From NCBI GenBank assembly GCA_002426495.1, contig DIQC01000099.1, positions 1-10,034 of the forward strand: a DNA stretch of 10,034 nucleotides, in the 5' to 3' direction. The notes below the pieces were generated by a model. The model was given only the letters and a program-made list of their open reading frames with translations. It searched no databases and had not been told where the DNA came from. The translations under genes were made by a program, and so were the position numbers. Below, piece by piece: positions 1 through 6,287 of the stretch (positions are counted from its first letter, which is position 1; each line of letters begins with the position of its first letter). Source of the stretch: Thermacetogenium sp. UBA5472. GTDB lineage: Bacteria; Bacillota; DSM-12270; Thermacetogeniales; Thermacetogeniaceae.

Positions 1-237
1 AAAGCTGAAAAACAAGATATTCCAACTGACATCTCCTTTCTTGAAATGAAGGAATACTTTGGAAGCCATCTCGAAGGACAACTCTGTCCAAATTGCAGAG
101 GACGGGTAGAAGCAGAATTAGGCAATACGCTTTTCTACATGGCAGCTCTCTGCAACCTTTTGAATCTTAACCTCTACGATCTTTTTCTTAAAGAACAAAA
201 TAAGCTTACTACACTTAATATTTTCAATTTGACCTAA
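1..237 (+). CDS. 3' end of a MazG-like protein (5' end outside window)
   Basis: The frame is open from base 1 to a TAA at 235-237 and gives 78 residues, so the real start lies upstream. An internal ATG at 46 has no convincing ribosome site. Residues 38-69 (EAELGNTLFYMAALCNLL and onward) resemble the last helices of the MazG/all-alpha NTP pyrophosphohydrolase fold, which typically read EELGDVLxYLAALAxxLGIDLEE. Two things differ from a standard MazG domain: a CPNC pair at residues 29-32 just before this helix, and Asn at residue 42 where the metal-binding Asp usually sits. The fragment could be a divergent or inactive member, or another helical protein. The coding call is fairly firm; the family call is tentative. 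The codons look more AT-rich than those of the genes downstream. Confidence 0.5.
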   Translation, partial: KAEKQDIPTDISFLEMKEYFGSHLEGQLCPNCRGRVEAELGNTLFYMAALCNLLNLNLYDLFLKEQNKLTTLNIFNLT

Positions 238-267
238 ACAGATCAAAACAGTAGTATGCTATAAACA

Positions 268-300
268 AAAAAGAGTATTGAATTAACTCTAACTCTTTTT
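268..300. terminator. Bidirectional intrinsic terminator between the MazG-like gene and disA
   Basis: AAAAAGAGT at 268-276 and ACTCTTTTT at 292-300 form a perfect 9-base inverted repeat with a 15-base loop. The stem carries a T-run on its 3' side in either direction. It lies 30 bases after the plus-strand gene and 38 bases after the disA stop on the minus strand, so it can serve both convergent genes. The stem has only three G-C pairs, so efficiency is uncertain. Confidence 0.7.
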
Positions 301-337
301 CATTCTATATAAATATAAATTATTGTTACCTATACCC

Positions 338-1555
338 TTACATATACCTTTCCAGCATTACCTGGTCCTGTAAGCGGCGCAGTCCATTTCTGATATTCTT
401 GGCACGCACCTCACCGATTCCTTCAACCTCATCCAGCTCCTCAATAGAAGCCTTGAGCAAACTCTGGAAACTATCGAAACTATGGACAAGGTTATCGATA
501 ACAGGAGCAGGGAGTCTGGGGATCCGCTGCAAGATACGATACCCTCGGGGGTGAATAGATTCATCCAGCACACTGGCACTTGAACCCCAGCCCAGGACAC
601 GGCTGAAATTAGAAAGTTCCAACAGGTCATCAGCGGACCAGTTAGCGATTGTCTGTAAAACATCTTCAGCCTTTTTATTACCACTCTCCAGATAATCCCG
701 GACCACATGGGTAAGATCATCCTGTATATTGGTTACCAACTCTTCCACCTGCATGATAATCAGGCGTCCTTCCGTTCCCAACTCACTTATATAATTATTC
801 AATTCCCGAACGATGCGCAAAACCATCTCTCCCCGCTGTACCACCAGCACCACATCATGAACAGTGACCAAATCCTCAAATTCCAGTGCTGTCAGGTTCA
901 CCAACGCTTTGTCCAGAACGCGCTTATATTTCTCCAGAGTTTGTACTGCCTGATTCGCCTTGGATAAAAGAACGCCGATGTCCTGCAAGCTGTAACGGTT
1001 GGCCCCCCTGTACAGAGTAATTACCCCCCGCCGCTGGGAAATAGCAATTACAAGAGCGTCTGTCAGTTTGGCCATCCTCTCTGCTGTCCGGTGTCTGATC
1101 CCAGTTTCCCTGGAAGGGGAAGAAGAGTCCGGTATCAATTGTGCATTGGCATAAAGGATTCTTTTGGCATCCTTGCTGAGGACTATTGCCCCGTCCATTT
1201 TAGCCAGTTCATAAAGATTGGGAGGAGTGTACTCGGTATTAAGATGGAACCCACCCTCTACCAGGCGCATAATCTCCTCACTGTCACCGATGACAATCAA
1301 GCCTCCGGTTTTTGCTCTCAGAACACTGTCCAAACCCTCCCTGAGACTCGTGCCCGGTGCCACCAGCTTCAAAGCACCGATTATACTGTCGTCCTTTTCC
1401 TCCCGTGCATCTTTCGTTTTTTCATCCTTTGTTTCCCGCACATCTTTGGCACTATCCCGCGCTGCAGCTTTAACCTTTAACGGTTTTTCTTCTTTTATAT
1501 TCTCTTCTTTAGCAAACACCTGATTTTCTATGATCTGTAACTGTTCCTCTTTCAC
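338..1555 (-). CDS. disA: DNA integrity scanning protein DisA, diadenylate cyclase
   Basis: DisA condenses two ATP into c-di-AMP and, in Bacillus, scans DNA and responds to branched structures. All three parts of the family are visible in the 405 residues. The DAC cyclase domain (about 56-200) has DGA at 121-123 and RHR at 154-156 within ETGIRHRTAERMAKLTDALV. A helical linker spans about 200-300. A C-terminal helix-hairpin-helix region includes LDEVEGIGEVRAKNI near 374-388. The start is GTG, with AGGGGG (1563-1568) seven bases upstream. The usual length is about 355-360 residues; the excess is an N-terminal tail of about 55 mostly charged residues that Bacillus DisA lacks. The gene follows radA after an 18-base gap, so the two are almost certainly co-transcribed, as in Bacillus. 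Identity is very secure; DNA-binding function is inferred from the family. Confidence 0.97.
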   Translation of the reverse strand: MKEEQLQIIENQVFAKEENIKEEKPLKVKAAARDSAKDVRETKDEKTKDAREEKDDSIIGALKLVAPGTSLREGLDSVLRAKTGGLIVIGDSEEIMRLVEGGFHLNTEYTPPNLYELAKMDGAIVLSKDAKRILYANAQLIPDSSSPSRETGIRHRTAERMAKLTDALVIAISQRRGVITLYRGANRYSLQDIGVLLSKANQAVQTLEKYKRVLDKALVNLTALEFEDLVTVHDVVLVVQRGEMVLRIVRELNNYISELGTEGRLIIMQVEELVTNIQDDLTHVVRDYLESGNKKAEDVLQTIANWSADDLLELSNFSRVLGWGSSASVLDESIHPRGYRILQRIPRLPAPVIDNLVHSFDSFQSLLKASIEELDEVEGIGEVRAKNIRNGLRRLQDQVMLERYM

Positions 1556-1573
1556 TGCAAATCCCCCTAAAGC

Positions 1574-2935
1574 CTAAATCAACTGATCAAGTGCATCTTG
1601 AACTGTTTTGACCCCGATAAAATCAAGATTTTCATACTTATCCTGCAGTTCCAAACTGCGCACAGGCATCAGAATCCTCCGAAAACCCAAACGCTGAACT
1701 TCTTTAATGCGCTGTTCCATAAAACTTACCCCCCTGACCTCTCCGGTAAGCCCCACCTCACCCAGTATCACAGTATCCTCTGCTACCGGACGGTTACGGT
1801 AGCTGGAGGCCAATGCTGCCGCAATACCAAGGTCTACAGCCGTTTCGATAACTTTGAGCCCCCCCACAACATTTACATAAATATCCTGGTTAGCAAGCGA
1901 CAAACCGAGACGTTTTTCCAAAACCGCGGCGACTAAAACCATCCTATTATAATCGACACCTGTAGCTGCCCGACGGGGAGAACCGAAGGCAGTAGAACAA
2001 ACCAGCCCTTGTATCTCCACAAGTATCGTACGGGAACCCTCTAAAGCTGCCACAACCACAGAACCGGGCCCACCCACTGCTCTTTCAGCCAAAAATAGCT
2101 CAGAGGGGTTTTCCAGTTCCTGAAGCCCCTGCTCCCCCATGGCATAAACAGCCACCTCATCTGTTGCTCCGAAACGATTTTTTACCCCACGTAAAAGACG
2201 CAGGTTCTGATGGCGCTCACCTTCGAACGAGAGCACCACATCCACCATGTGCTCCAGCACCTTTGGCCCTGCGAGAGCACCATCCTTAGTGATATGCCCC
2301 ACCAAAAAACAAGCGGCACCACTTGTTTTGATCAATCTCACTATTTCAGCAGTGCACTCCCTGATTTGGCCAATGCTCCCAAGGTGCAGAGTCATATCAG
2401 GGTGATAGGTTGTTTGGATGGAATCGACAATCACCAAGACCGGTGACAATTCCTCAATAGTATAACAAATATTATGCAGATTGGTTTCCGCGAAGAGATA
2501 AAGACGATCCGATGCTACCTTTAGGCGGCGCGCTCGCATCTGGATCTGCCGGCGAGATTCCTCACCCGAAACGTATAAAACAAGCCCCCTGGTCTCAGCC
2601 ACATAGGCAGCCAACTGTAGAAGCAGTGTGGATTTTCCGATCCCTGGAGCACCACCCAACAGTGTCACAGAGCCAGGAACAATGCCCCCTCCCAGCACAC
2701 GATCTAATTCTTGGGAACAGCTAGGAAAACGTTCTGCAGGGGAACTGTCATCACACTCTGCCAGAGGAGCAGCCCTCTCCATCGATGACACACCTGATGC
2801 TTTGATAGCCCCCTTTTTAGATACAGGAGCTTCGCAAAAGGTATTCCATGACCCACAGCCGGGACAACGCCCCAGCCATTTTCCTGTTTCATATCCACAT
2901 TCAGTACAAAAATATCTTACCTTTTTCCGCCCCAC
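1574..2935 (-). CDS. radA: DNA repair protein RadA (Sms), RecA-like ATPase
   Basis: RadA is a DnaB-like hexameric ATPase that helps branch migration and processing of recombination intermediates. The 453 residues match the family length. In order they show a C4 zinc finger (C10, C13, C24, C27), a RecA-like core with Walker A GGAPGIGKST at 94-103 and Walker B LVIVDS at 167-172, the RadA-specific KNRFG motif at 252-256, and a C-terminal Lon-protease-like domain from about 285. The start is GTG: the product begins MGRKKVRYFCTECGYE as expected, and AGAAGG (2945-2950) lies nine bases upstream. An extended -10 promoter lies 31-39 bases before the start. It is the first gene of the radA-disA pair. 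Upstream is yyaL rather than the clpC gene found in Bacillus. Confidence 0.97.
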   Translation of the reverse strand: MGRKKVRYFCTECGYETGKWLGRCPGCGSWNTFCEAPVSKKGAIKASGVSSMERAAPLAECDDSSPAERFPSCSQELDRVLGGGIVPGSVTLLGGAPGIGKSTLLLQLAAYVAETRGLVLYVSGEESRRQIQMRARRLKVASDRLYLFAETNLHNICYTIEELSPVLVIVDSIQTTYHPDMTLHLGSIGQIRECTAEIVRLIKTSGAACFLVGHITKDGALAGPKVLEHMVDVVLSFEGERHQNLRLLRGVKNRFGATDEVAVYAMGEQGLQELENPSELFLAERAVGGPGSVVVAALEGSRTILVEIQGLVCSTAFGSPRRAATGVDYNRMVLVAAVLEKRLGLSLANQDIYVNVVGGLKVIETAVDLGIAAALASSYRNRPVAEDTVILGEVGLTGEVRGVSFMEQRIKEVQRLGFRRILMPVRSLELQDKYENLDFIGVKTVQDALDQLI

Positions 2936-2965
2936 AGCCTTCTACCTTCTACCCATTTTTACTCT

Positions 2966-2974
2966 ATTATACCA
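2966..2974 (-). promoter_or_regulatory. Extended -10 promoter of radA-disA
   Basis: On the minus strand this reads TGGTATAAT, a perfect TATAAT with the TGn extension, so a strong -35 is not needed (the hexamer 17 bases upstream, TTCTGC, is poor). Transcription would start near 2959, leaving a leader of about 24 bases that holds the radA ribosome site. A 7-base inverted repeat, TGTATCT at 2975-2981 and AGATACA at 3002-3008, covers the -35 side and could be an operator, though short repeats like this also arise by chance. Confidence 0.7.
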
Positions 2975-3058
2975 TGTATCTCTTTACAGCAGAACCCTAT
3001 TAGATACAATGATCGCACTGGAGACGGGAATAAAGCAATAAAGCACACTGGCGATTGA

Positions 3059-3082
3059 GATGTGGGAAGTGGGATGTGGGAA
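3059..3082. repeat. Short direct repeat GATGTGGGAA
   Basis: The 10-mer GATGTGGGAA occurs at 3059-3068 and 3073-3082, only four bases apart. It lies in the non-coding gap between yyaL and radA, next to the larger GC-rich repeats. No function is apparent. Confidence 0.5.
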
Positions 3083-3107
3083 AAGGATCCTCCCTGCGTC
3101 ACGCTGC

Positions 3108-3154
3108 GTCACGTTTTTGACGAAAGCGTGTCACGACCCCCGTCCCCATGTCAC
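3108..3154. repeat. 47-base intergenic repeat, copy 1
   Basis: This unit and the one at 3163-3209 align over 47 bases with four mismatches and are separated by eight bases. Each has GTCACGTTTTTGACGA at the left and a CGACCCCCGTCCCC core flanked by TGTCAC words. Part of it (3128-3154) recurs inverted at 5366-5392 with one mismatch. The minus-strand core reads GGGGACGGGGG. Such dispersed GGGGACG units resemble REP-type sequences mobilised by IS200-like (RAYT) transposases; that link is inference, since no transposase lies in this window. Confidence 0.8.
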
Positions 3155-3162
3155 GTTCCCAT

Positions 3163-3209
3163 GTCACGTTTTTGACGAGAGTGTGACACGACCCCCGTCC
3201 CCGTGTCAC
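3163..3209. repeat. 47-base intergenic repeat, copy 2, overlapping the yyaL stop
   Basis: This is the second tandem copy. Its right part is a compact perfect hairpin: GTGACACG (3183-3190), an 11-base loop, then CGTGTCAC (3202-3209). Copy 1 lacks this palindrome because its left arm reads GTGTCACG. The repeat runs into the coding end of yyaL: the TGA stop (3206-3208, minus) lies inside the terminal GTGTCAC word. As the first structure downstream of yyaL, the hairpin may protect its mRNA end, but no T-run follows. Confidence 0.8.
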
Positions 3210-5266
3210 AATCGTTCTGCCAGTTCCTTTGGGTCGGCCAGCGGCTCCTGGCAGGCGTAGTTTTCACAGATGTATACAGCAGCCTTACCATTGAGAGGCA
3301 TTTTGCCGGCAGCGGCCGGAGCAATGGCAGCAAGCTTTTCCCCATCCCTACCTGGCTGATTCTGCAGTATTATTGCCTGGGGCAGATATTTACTGCGCAG
3401 CACATCCAAGAACTCCTGATATGAGGAATCATTTTTCACTCCTGCCACCACGATCTCTTGAGGGGGCCCCATTTCAAAATCCAAGGCACAGAGGTAGAAG
3501 GTACTTGCCTGAGGCATCTGTGCGGCTGCCCCTCCAAAGGCATGCAACTGCCGGTGGGCGATTGTGTCTAATTCTTCATCTCCCGTAAACCTGGCCAACT
3601 GCAGGAAAACCCAGGCCGCCACAGAGTTACCGGAAGGCATGGCCATATCGCTGCTTTCCTTAGCTCGCACAAGATGGCTATTATCATCTTCGGCTGTAAA
3701 AAAGAAGCCACCACCCTCCTCATCCCAAAATAGCCTTTGCATTTCCCTGGCCTTGACAAGGGCCTCTTCCAAATAAAAGGGATTAGATGTAGCCGTATAG
3801 AGCTCAATTAAACCCCAGGACAGAAAGGCATAGTCATCCAGGTAAGCAGGAAATGCCGCTTCACCATCACGGTAGCGGGCCAAAAGCCTTCTCTCTTTAC
3901 TGCGCAAATGATCGAGTATAAATCGCACCGCCTTTTCCGCAGCCCGGGAGTATTGTTCATCCCCCAATACCCATGCACCCCTGGCCAGAGCAGCGATCAT
4001 CAAGCCATTCCAAGAGGTGAGAATTTTGTCATCCTTAAAGGGGTGAACCCGTTTTTCCCTGGCGGCAAAGAGCTTTCGGCGAAGGCCGTCCACCCTCTCA
4101 TCCTGCAGGGGGATCCCTACCTGGCTCGTCTCTTTCTTTAAGACCTGATCCAACAGATTGGGGATGTTCTTCTCCTCAAAATTACCCTGCTCACTGATGT
4201 CGTACAAACCGCAAAAATACTCCCCATCCTCATCCCCCAGAACATCCTTCACCTCTTGGGGTGTCCACAGATAGAACTTCCCTTCCACACCTTCAGAATC
4301 CGCATCCTCAGCCGTGTAAAAGCCCCCTTCCGGAGAAGTCATATCACGCAAAACATATGCAAAAATAGCCCTAGCTATGGAGGCATAATACTCCTTGTGG
4401 GTTGCCTGATAAGCTTCCAGATAGGCAAGAGCAAGCAGGGCATTGTCATAGAGCATCTTTTCAAAATGAGGCACCAACCACTTTTGTTCTGTAGAATAGC
4501 GAGAAAACCCAAAACCGATGTGGTCGAAAATACCACCACAGTGCATGCCGAGCAATGTCCGTTCCACCATCTCCAGGGCATGCACCTCCCCAAACCGCTT
4601 CCAATAACGCAACAAAAAGAGAAGATGATGTGGAGTAGGAAACTTAGGCGCACCCCCAAACCCACCGTAAACAGGGTCAAATGTCTTTTCCATCGTGCGG
4701 TAGCAACTGTGCAGAAGCTCAGAGCCAGGTTCTCCGGGAGCACTCTTTCCCAACTGCGCTTCGACAATATTGCTGATCTGCTTCCCCAACCCCTCTAGCT
4801 GCTCCCGGTCAGTTTCCCACTTTTCCCTGATCATATTTAACAGCTCAATGAGCCCCGGCCTCCCATAACGGGAATGCTTGGGGTAGTAGGTTCCTGCAAA
4901 AAAGGGGATGCGGTCAGGTGTAAGGAAAACAGTCAACGGCCACCCCCCACTCCCGGTCAAGCCCTGGCAGACAGCCATATACACGCTATCGATATCAGGC
5001 CTTTCCTCCCGGTCTACCTTGATCGAAATAAAACCCTTATTGAGAATGTCAGCGACTTCCTCATCCTCAAAAGACTCCCTTTCCATGACGTGGCACCAGT
5101 GGCAGGTAGAATACCCGATCGATAAAAATATCGGTTTATCCTCTGCACCTGCTTTCTGAAAGGCTTCATCACCCCAGGGAAACCAATCAACTGGATTGTG
5201 GGCGTGCTGCAGCAGGTAAGGGCTTTTTTCTTCTATGAGCCTATTAGGCTTCTCAGAATGTTTCAT
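3206..5266 (-). CDS. yyaL: YyaL-type thioredoxin-domain/DUF255 protein
   Basis: The 686-residue product belongs to the widespread YyaL/SPATA20 family: a thioredoxin-like DUF255 domain (about 5-160) followed by an alpha/alpha-barrel resembling six-hairpin sugar epimerases and glycosidases. Near the N-terminus are LLQHAHNPVDW, the active-site pair CHWC (C55, C58) in STCHWCHVMERESF, KVDREERPD and GGWPLTVFLTP, all family hallmarks. Length is normal. There is no signal peptide, so it should be cytoplasmic. The biochemical role is not settled; CxxC suggests redox or disulfide chemistry. I choose ATG 5266 over GTG 5275 because AAGGTGG (5272-5278) sits five bases before the ATG, whereas the GTG codons overlap that site. 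A minus-strand terminator lies 46 bases upstream. The stop codon is inside a repeat, so the last few residues may be altered from the ancestral end. Confidence 0.93.
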   Translation of the reverse strand: MKHSEKPNRLIEEKSPYLLQHAHNPVDWFPWGDEAFQKAGAEDKPIFLSIGYSTCHWCHVMERESFEDEEVADILNKGFISIKVDREERPDIDSVYMAVCQGLTGSGGWPLTVFLTPDRIPFFAGTYYPKHSRYGRPGLIELLNMIREKWETDREQLEGLGKQISNIVEAQLGKSAPGEPGSELLHSCYRTMEKTFDPVYGGFGGAPKFPTPHHLLFLLRYWKRFGEVHALEMVERTLLGMHCGGIFDHIGFGFSRYSTEQKWLVPHFEKMLYDNALLALAYLEAYQATHKEYYASIARAIFAYVLRDMTSPEGGFYTAEDADSEGVEGKFYLWTPQEVKDVLGDEDGEYFCGLYDISEQGNFEEKNIPNLLDQVLKKETSQVGIPLQDERVDGLRRKLFAAREKRVHPFKDDKILTSWNGLMIAALARGAWVLGDEQYSRAAEKAVRFILDHLRSKERRLLARYRDGEAAFPAYLDDYAFLSWGLIELYTATSNPFYLEEALVKAREMQRLFWDEEGGGFFFTAEDDNSHLVRAKESSDMAMPSGNSVAAWVFLQLARFTGDEELDTIAHRQLHAFGGAAAQMPQASTFYLCALDFEMGPPQEIVVAGVKNDSSYQEFLDVLRSKYLPQAIILQNQPGRDGEKLAAIAPAAAGKMPLNGKAAVYICENYACQEPLADPKELAERL

Positions 5267-5271
5267 GAGCA

Positions 5272-5278
5272 CCACCTT
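5272..5278 (-). promoter_or_regulatory. Ribosome binding site that sets the yyaL start
   Basis: The minus strand reads AAGGTGG, a one-mismatch match to AAGGAGG, followed by five bases and ATG at 5266. The GTG codons at 5275 and 5272 overlap this site and lack their own, so the GTG start at 5275 (three residues longer) is unlikely. Confidence 0.7.
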
Positions 5279-5311
5279 TATATCTGTTTTTTATATTCCT
5301 TCTTATTATGT

Positions 5312-5343
5312 AAAAAGGCGCCGGTAATTATCAGACCGACGCC
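5312..5343 (-). terminator. Intrinsic terminator or attenuator upstream of yyaL
   Basis: On the minus strand GGCGTCGGT (5335-5343) pairs with ACCGGCGCC (5317-5325) through nine pairs, one of them G-U, around a 9-base loop. TTTTT (5312-5316) follows immediately. On the plus strand the same stem has a C-A mismatch and no T-run, so it works in one direction only. It ends 46 bases before the yyaL ATG. No minus-strand gene precedes it, so it is either an attenuator in the yyaL leader or the leftover end of a lost gene. Confidence 0.75.
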
Positions 5344-5365
5344 ACTACTTCCTACATCTCAAAGC

Positions 5366-5392
5366 GTGACAGGGGGACGGGGGTCGTGACAC
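5366..5392. repeat. GC-rich repeat, inverted copy of 3128-3154
   Basis: This 27-base unit (GTGACA, then GGGGGACGGGGGTCGTGACAC) is the reverse complement of 3128-3154 with one mismatch. Together with the copies at 3108-3209 it brackets yyaL in opposite orientation. It sits just upstream of the minus-strand terminator. Confidence 0.8.
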
Positions 5393-5405
5393 AAGGGCAT
5401 GACGC

Positions 5406-5534
5406 GGGGACGGGGATTTGTTGGGTCATCTATGCATTGGTTATTGCGCCAATATAAGAGAAACACAGTAAACAACAGTCAAAGTAGTAGCCCCGACTAT
5501 TGATCATTGAACCAATGCAATTGGAACCGTCCCC
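5406..5534. repeat. 129-base element bounded by nested inverted repeats
   Basis: The outer ends are GGGGACGG (5406-5413) and CCGTCCCC (5527-5534), a perfect 8-base inverted repeat. Inside it, TGCATTGGTT (5433-5442) pairs perfectly with AACCAATGCA (5510-5519). The 67-base interior has no open frame of note. The arrangement resembles two REP units in opposite orientation (BIME-like) or a small MITE. No obvious target-site duplication is seen at the edges. Confidence 0.7.
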
Positions 5535-5719
5535 ACTGCATAACAGGCAACTGCGTTTTCCCAATAATTTAATTTTTTATTGGCGAAGGAAATCGCACAC
5601 TGCAAGAGGAAATAATGATTAATTACCACACCACCCTGCAGCTCACTTGTATACTATATGGGGGAGCTCTGTACCAGTACACAATGCACATTATGTGGAA
5701 TATAAGAGAGGTGATACCA
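5535..5719 (+). other. Leader region of the HAD gene; possible upstream start
   Basis: This stretch lies between the repeat element and the HAD start. It contains CTTGTATACTATATGG near 5646-5661, whose TATACT could be a -10 box, but no good -35 is visible. An ATG at 5615 is preceded by AGAGGAA and opens 35 codons in frame with the HAD gene. Those codons resemble nothing I know and are absent from the usual family N-terminus. They may be untranslated leader, or a genuine longer form of the protein. Confidence 0.4.
5708..5713 (+). promoter_or_regulatory. Ribosome binding site that sets the TTG start of the HAD gene
   Basis: GAGGTG lies six bases before TTG at 5720. Translation from that TTG gives MIVIDIPGRGELNLQHLVLDYNGT, the normal N-terminus of this family (long string cited only for its motif: MIVIDIPGRG then DYNGT at residues 20-24). 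ATGs at 5684 and 5693 have no comparable site. Confidence 0.7.
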
Positions 5720-6190
5720 TTGATCGTAATAGATATACCAGGCAGAGGAGAATTAAATTTACAGCACCTGGTCCTCGACTACAATGGCACCATTGCCTTT
5801 GACGGCAGTCTGATCAAAGGTGTGGAAGAGGAATTGAACCAACTGGCAGCTGAGCTGAATATCTATGTGATCACAGCAGATACCTTCGGCACGGTCCGAC
5901 AAAAATGCAAAAAGTTTCAGTGCGAAATAAAGGTATTAAACAACTCTAATGGCACATTAGAAAAGGAGCAATTCATCGATTCGCTGGGAGCTGCAAATGT
6001 AGTGGCAATAGGGAATGGAGCGAATGACAGCTTAATGCTTAAAAAAGCCGCCCTGGGCATAGTTGTGATCGGTGGGGAAGGGGCTGCACAGATAACAGTA
6101 AAAGAAGCGGATATCGTTGTCAATAATATCCATGATGCACTGGAACTGCTGTTAAATAAAATAAGAATAAAGGCCACACTCCGGTCTTAA
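5720..6190 (+). CDS. Small HAD-family phosphatase, soluble P-type-ATPase-like
   Basis: From the TTG start this is a 156-residue HAD hydrolase of the group described as soluble P-type ATPases (COG4087), which resemble the phosphorylation domain of ion pumps without membrane segments. Visible motifs are DYNGT at 20-24 with D20 as the likely nucleophile, a Thr in VITAD (T52) for motif II, a lysine region near 80-82 for motif III, and GNGANDSLM at 98-106 with D103 for motif IV. The second Asp of the usual DxD is Asn22, as expected for this DYNGT group. There is no signal peptide or membrane helix, so it should be cytoplasmic. The substrate is unknown. It appears to be a single-gene unit, flanked upstream by repeats and downstream by a repeat hairpin that may end its transcript. 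Confidence 0.85.
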   Translation: MIVIDIPGRGELNLQHLVLDYNGTIAFDGSLIKGVEEELNQLAAELNIYVITADTFGTVRQKCKKFQCEIKVLNNSNGTLEKEQFIDSLGAANVVAIGNGANDSLMLKKAALGIVVIGGEGAAQITVKEADIVVNNIHDALELLLNKIRIKATLRS

Positions 6191-6194
6191 CTGA

Positions 6195-6234
6195 TATGCA
6201 CTGGTATGCACTGGGGACGCTTCCTGTTGCATAC
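6195..6234. repeat. Tandem 10-mer plus GGGGACG hairpin
   Basis: TATGCACTGG is perfectly duplicated at 6195-6204 and 6205-6214. GTATGCA (6204-6210) and TGCATAC (6228-6234) form a 7-base stem whose loop contains GGGGACG (6213-6219). The loop word links it to the other GGGGACG repeats here. Its reverse complement shares CGTCCCCA-TGCATA with 5529-5541. It lies directly after the HAD gene. Confidence 0.65.
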
Positions 6235-6287
6235 ACTAGACTGGAAATATGGTTTCCGGCGTAACGCCCACAAGGCTTGCTTTATTA

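Noticed and set aside
2975..3008. TGTATCT/AGATACA as a known repressor operator at radA
   Set aside because: It does not match the CtsR heptad repeat or the LexA box, and a 7-base inverted repeat with a 20-base gap can occur by chance.
3108..3209. Two 47-base tandem repeats as a CRISPR array
   Set aside because: There are only two units with four mismatches and an 8-base gap, far too short for a spacer, and no cas genes are present.
4256..4798. Plus-strand open frame of 180 codons
   Set aside because: It lies wholly inside yyaL on the other strand, has no family resemblance, and lacks a ribosome site in a sensible context.
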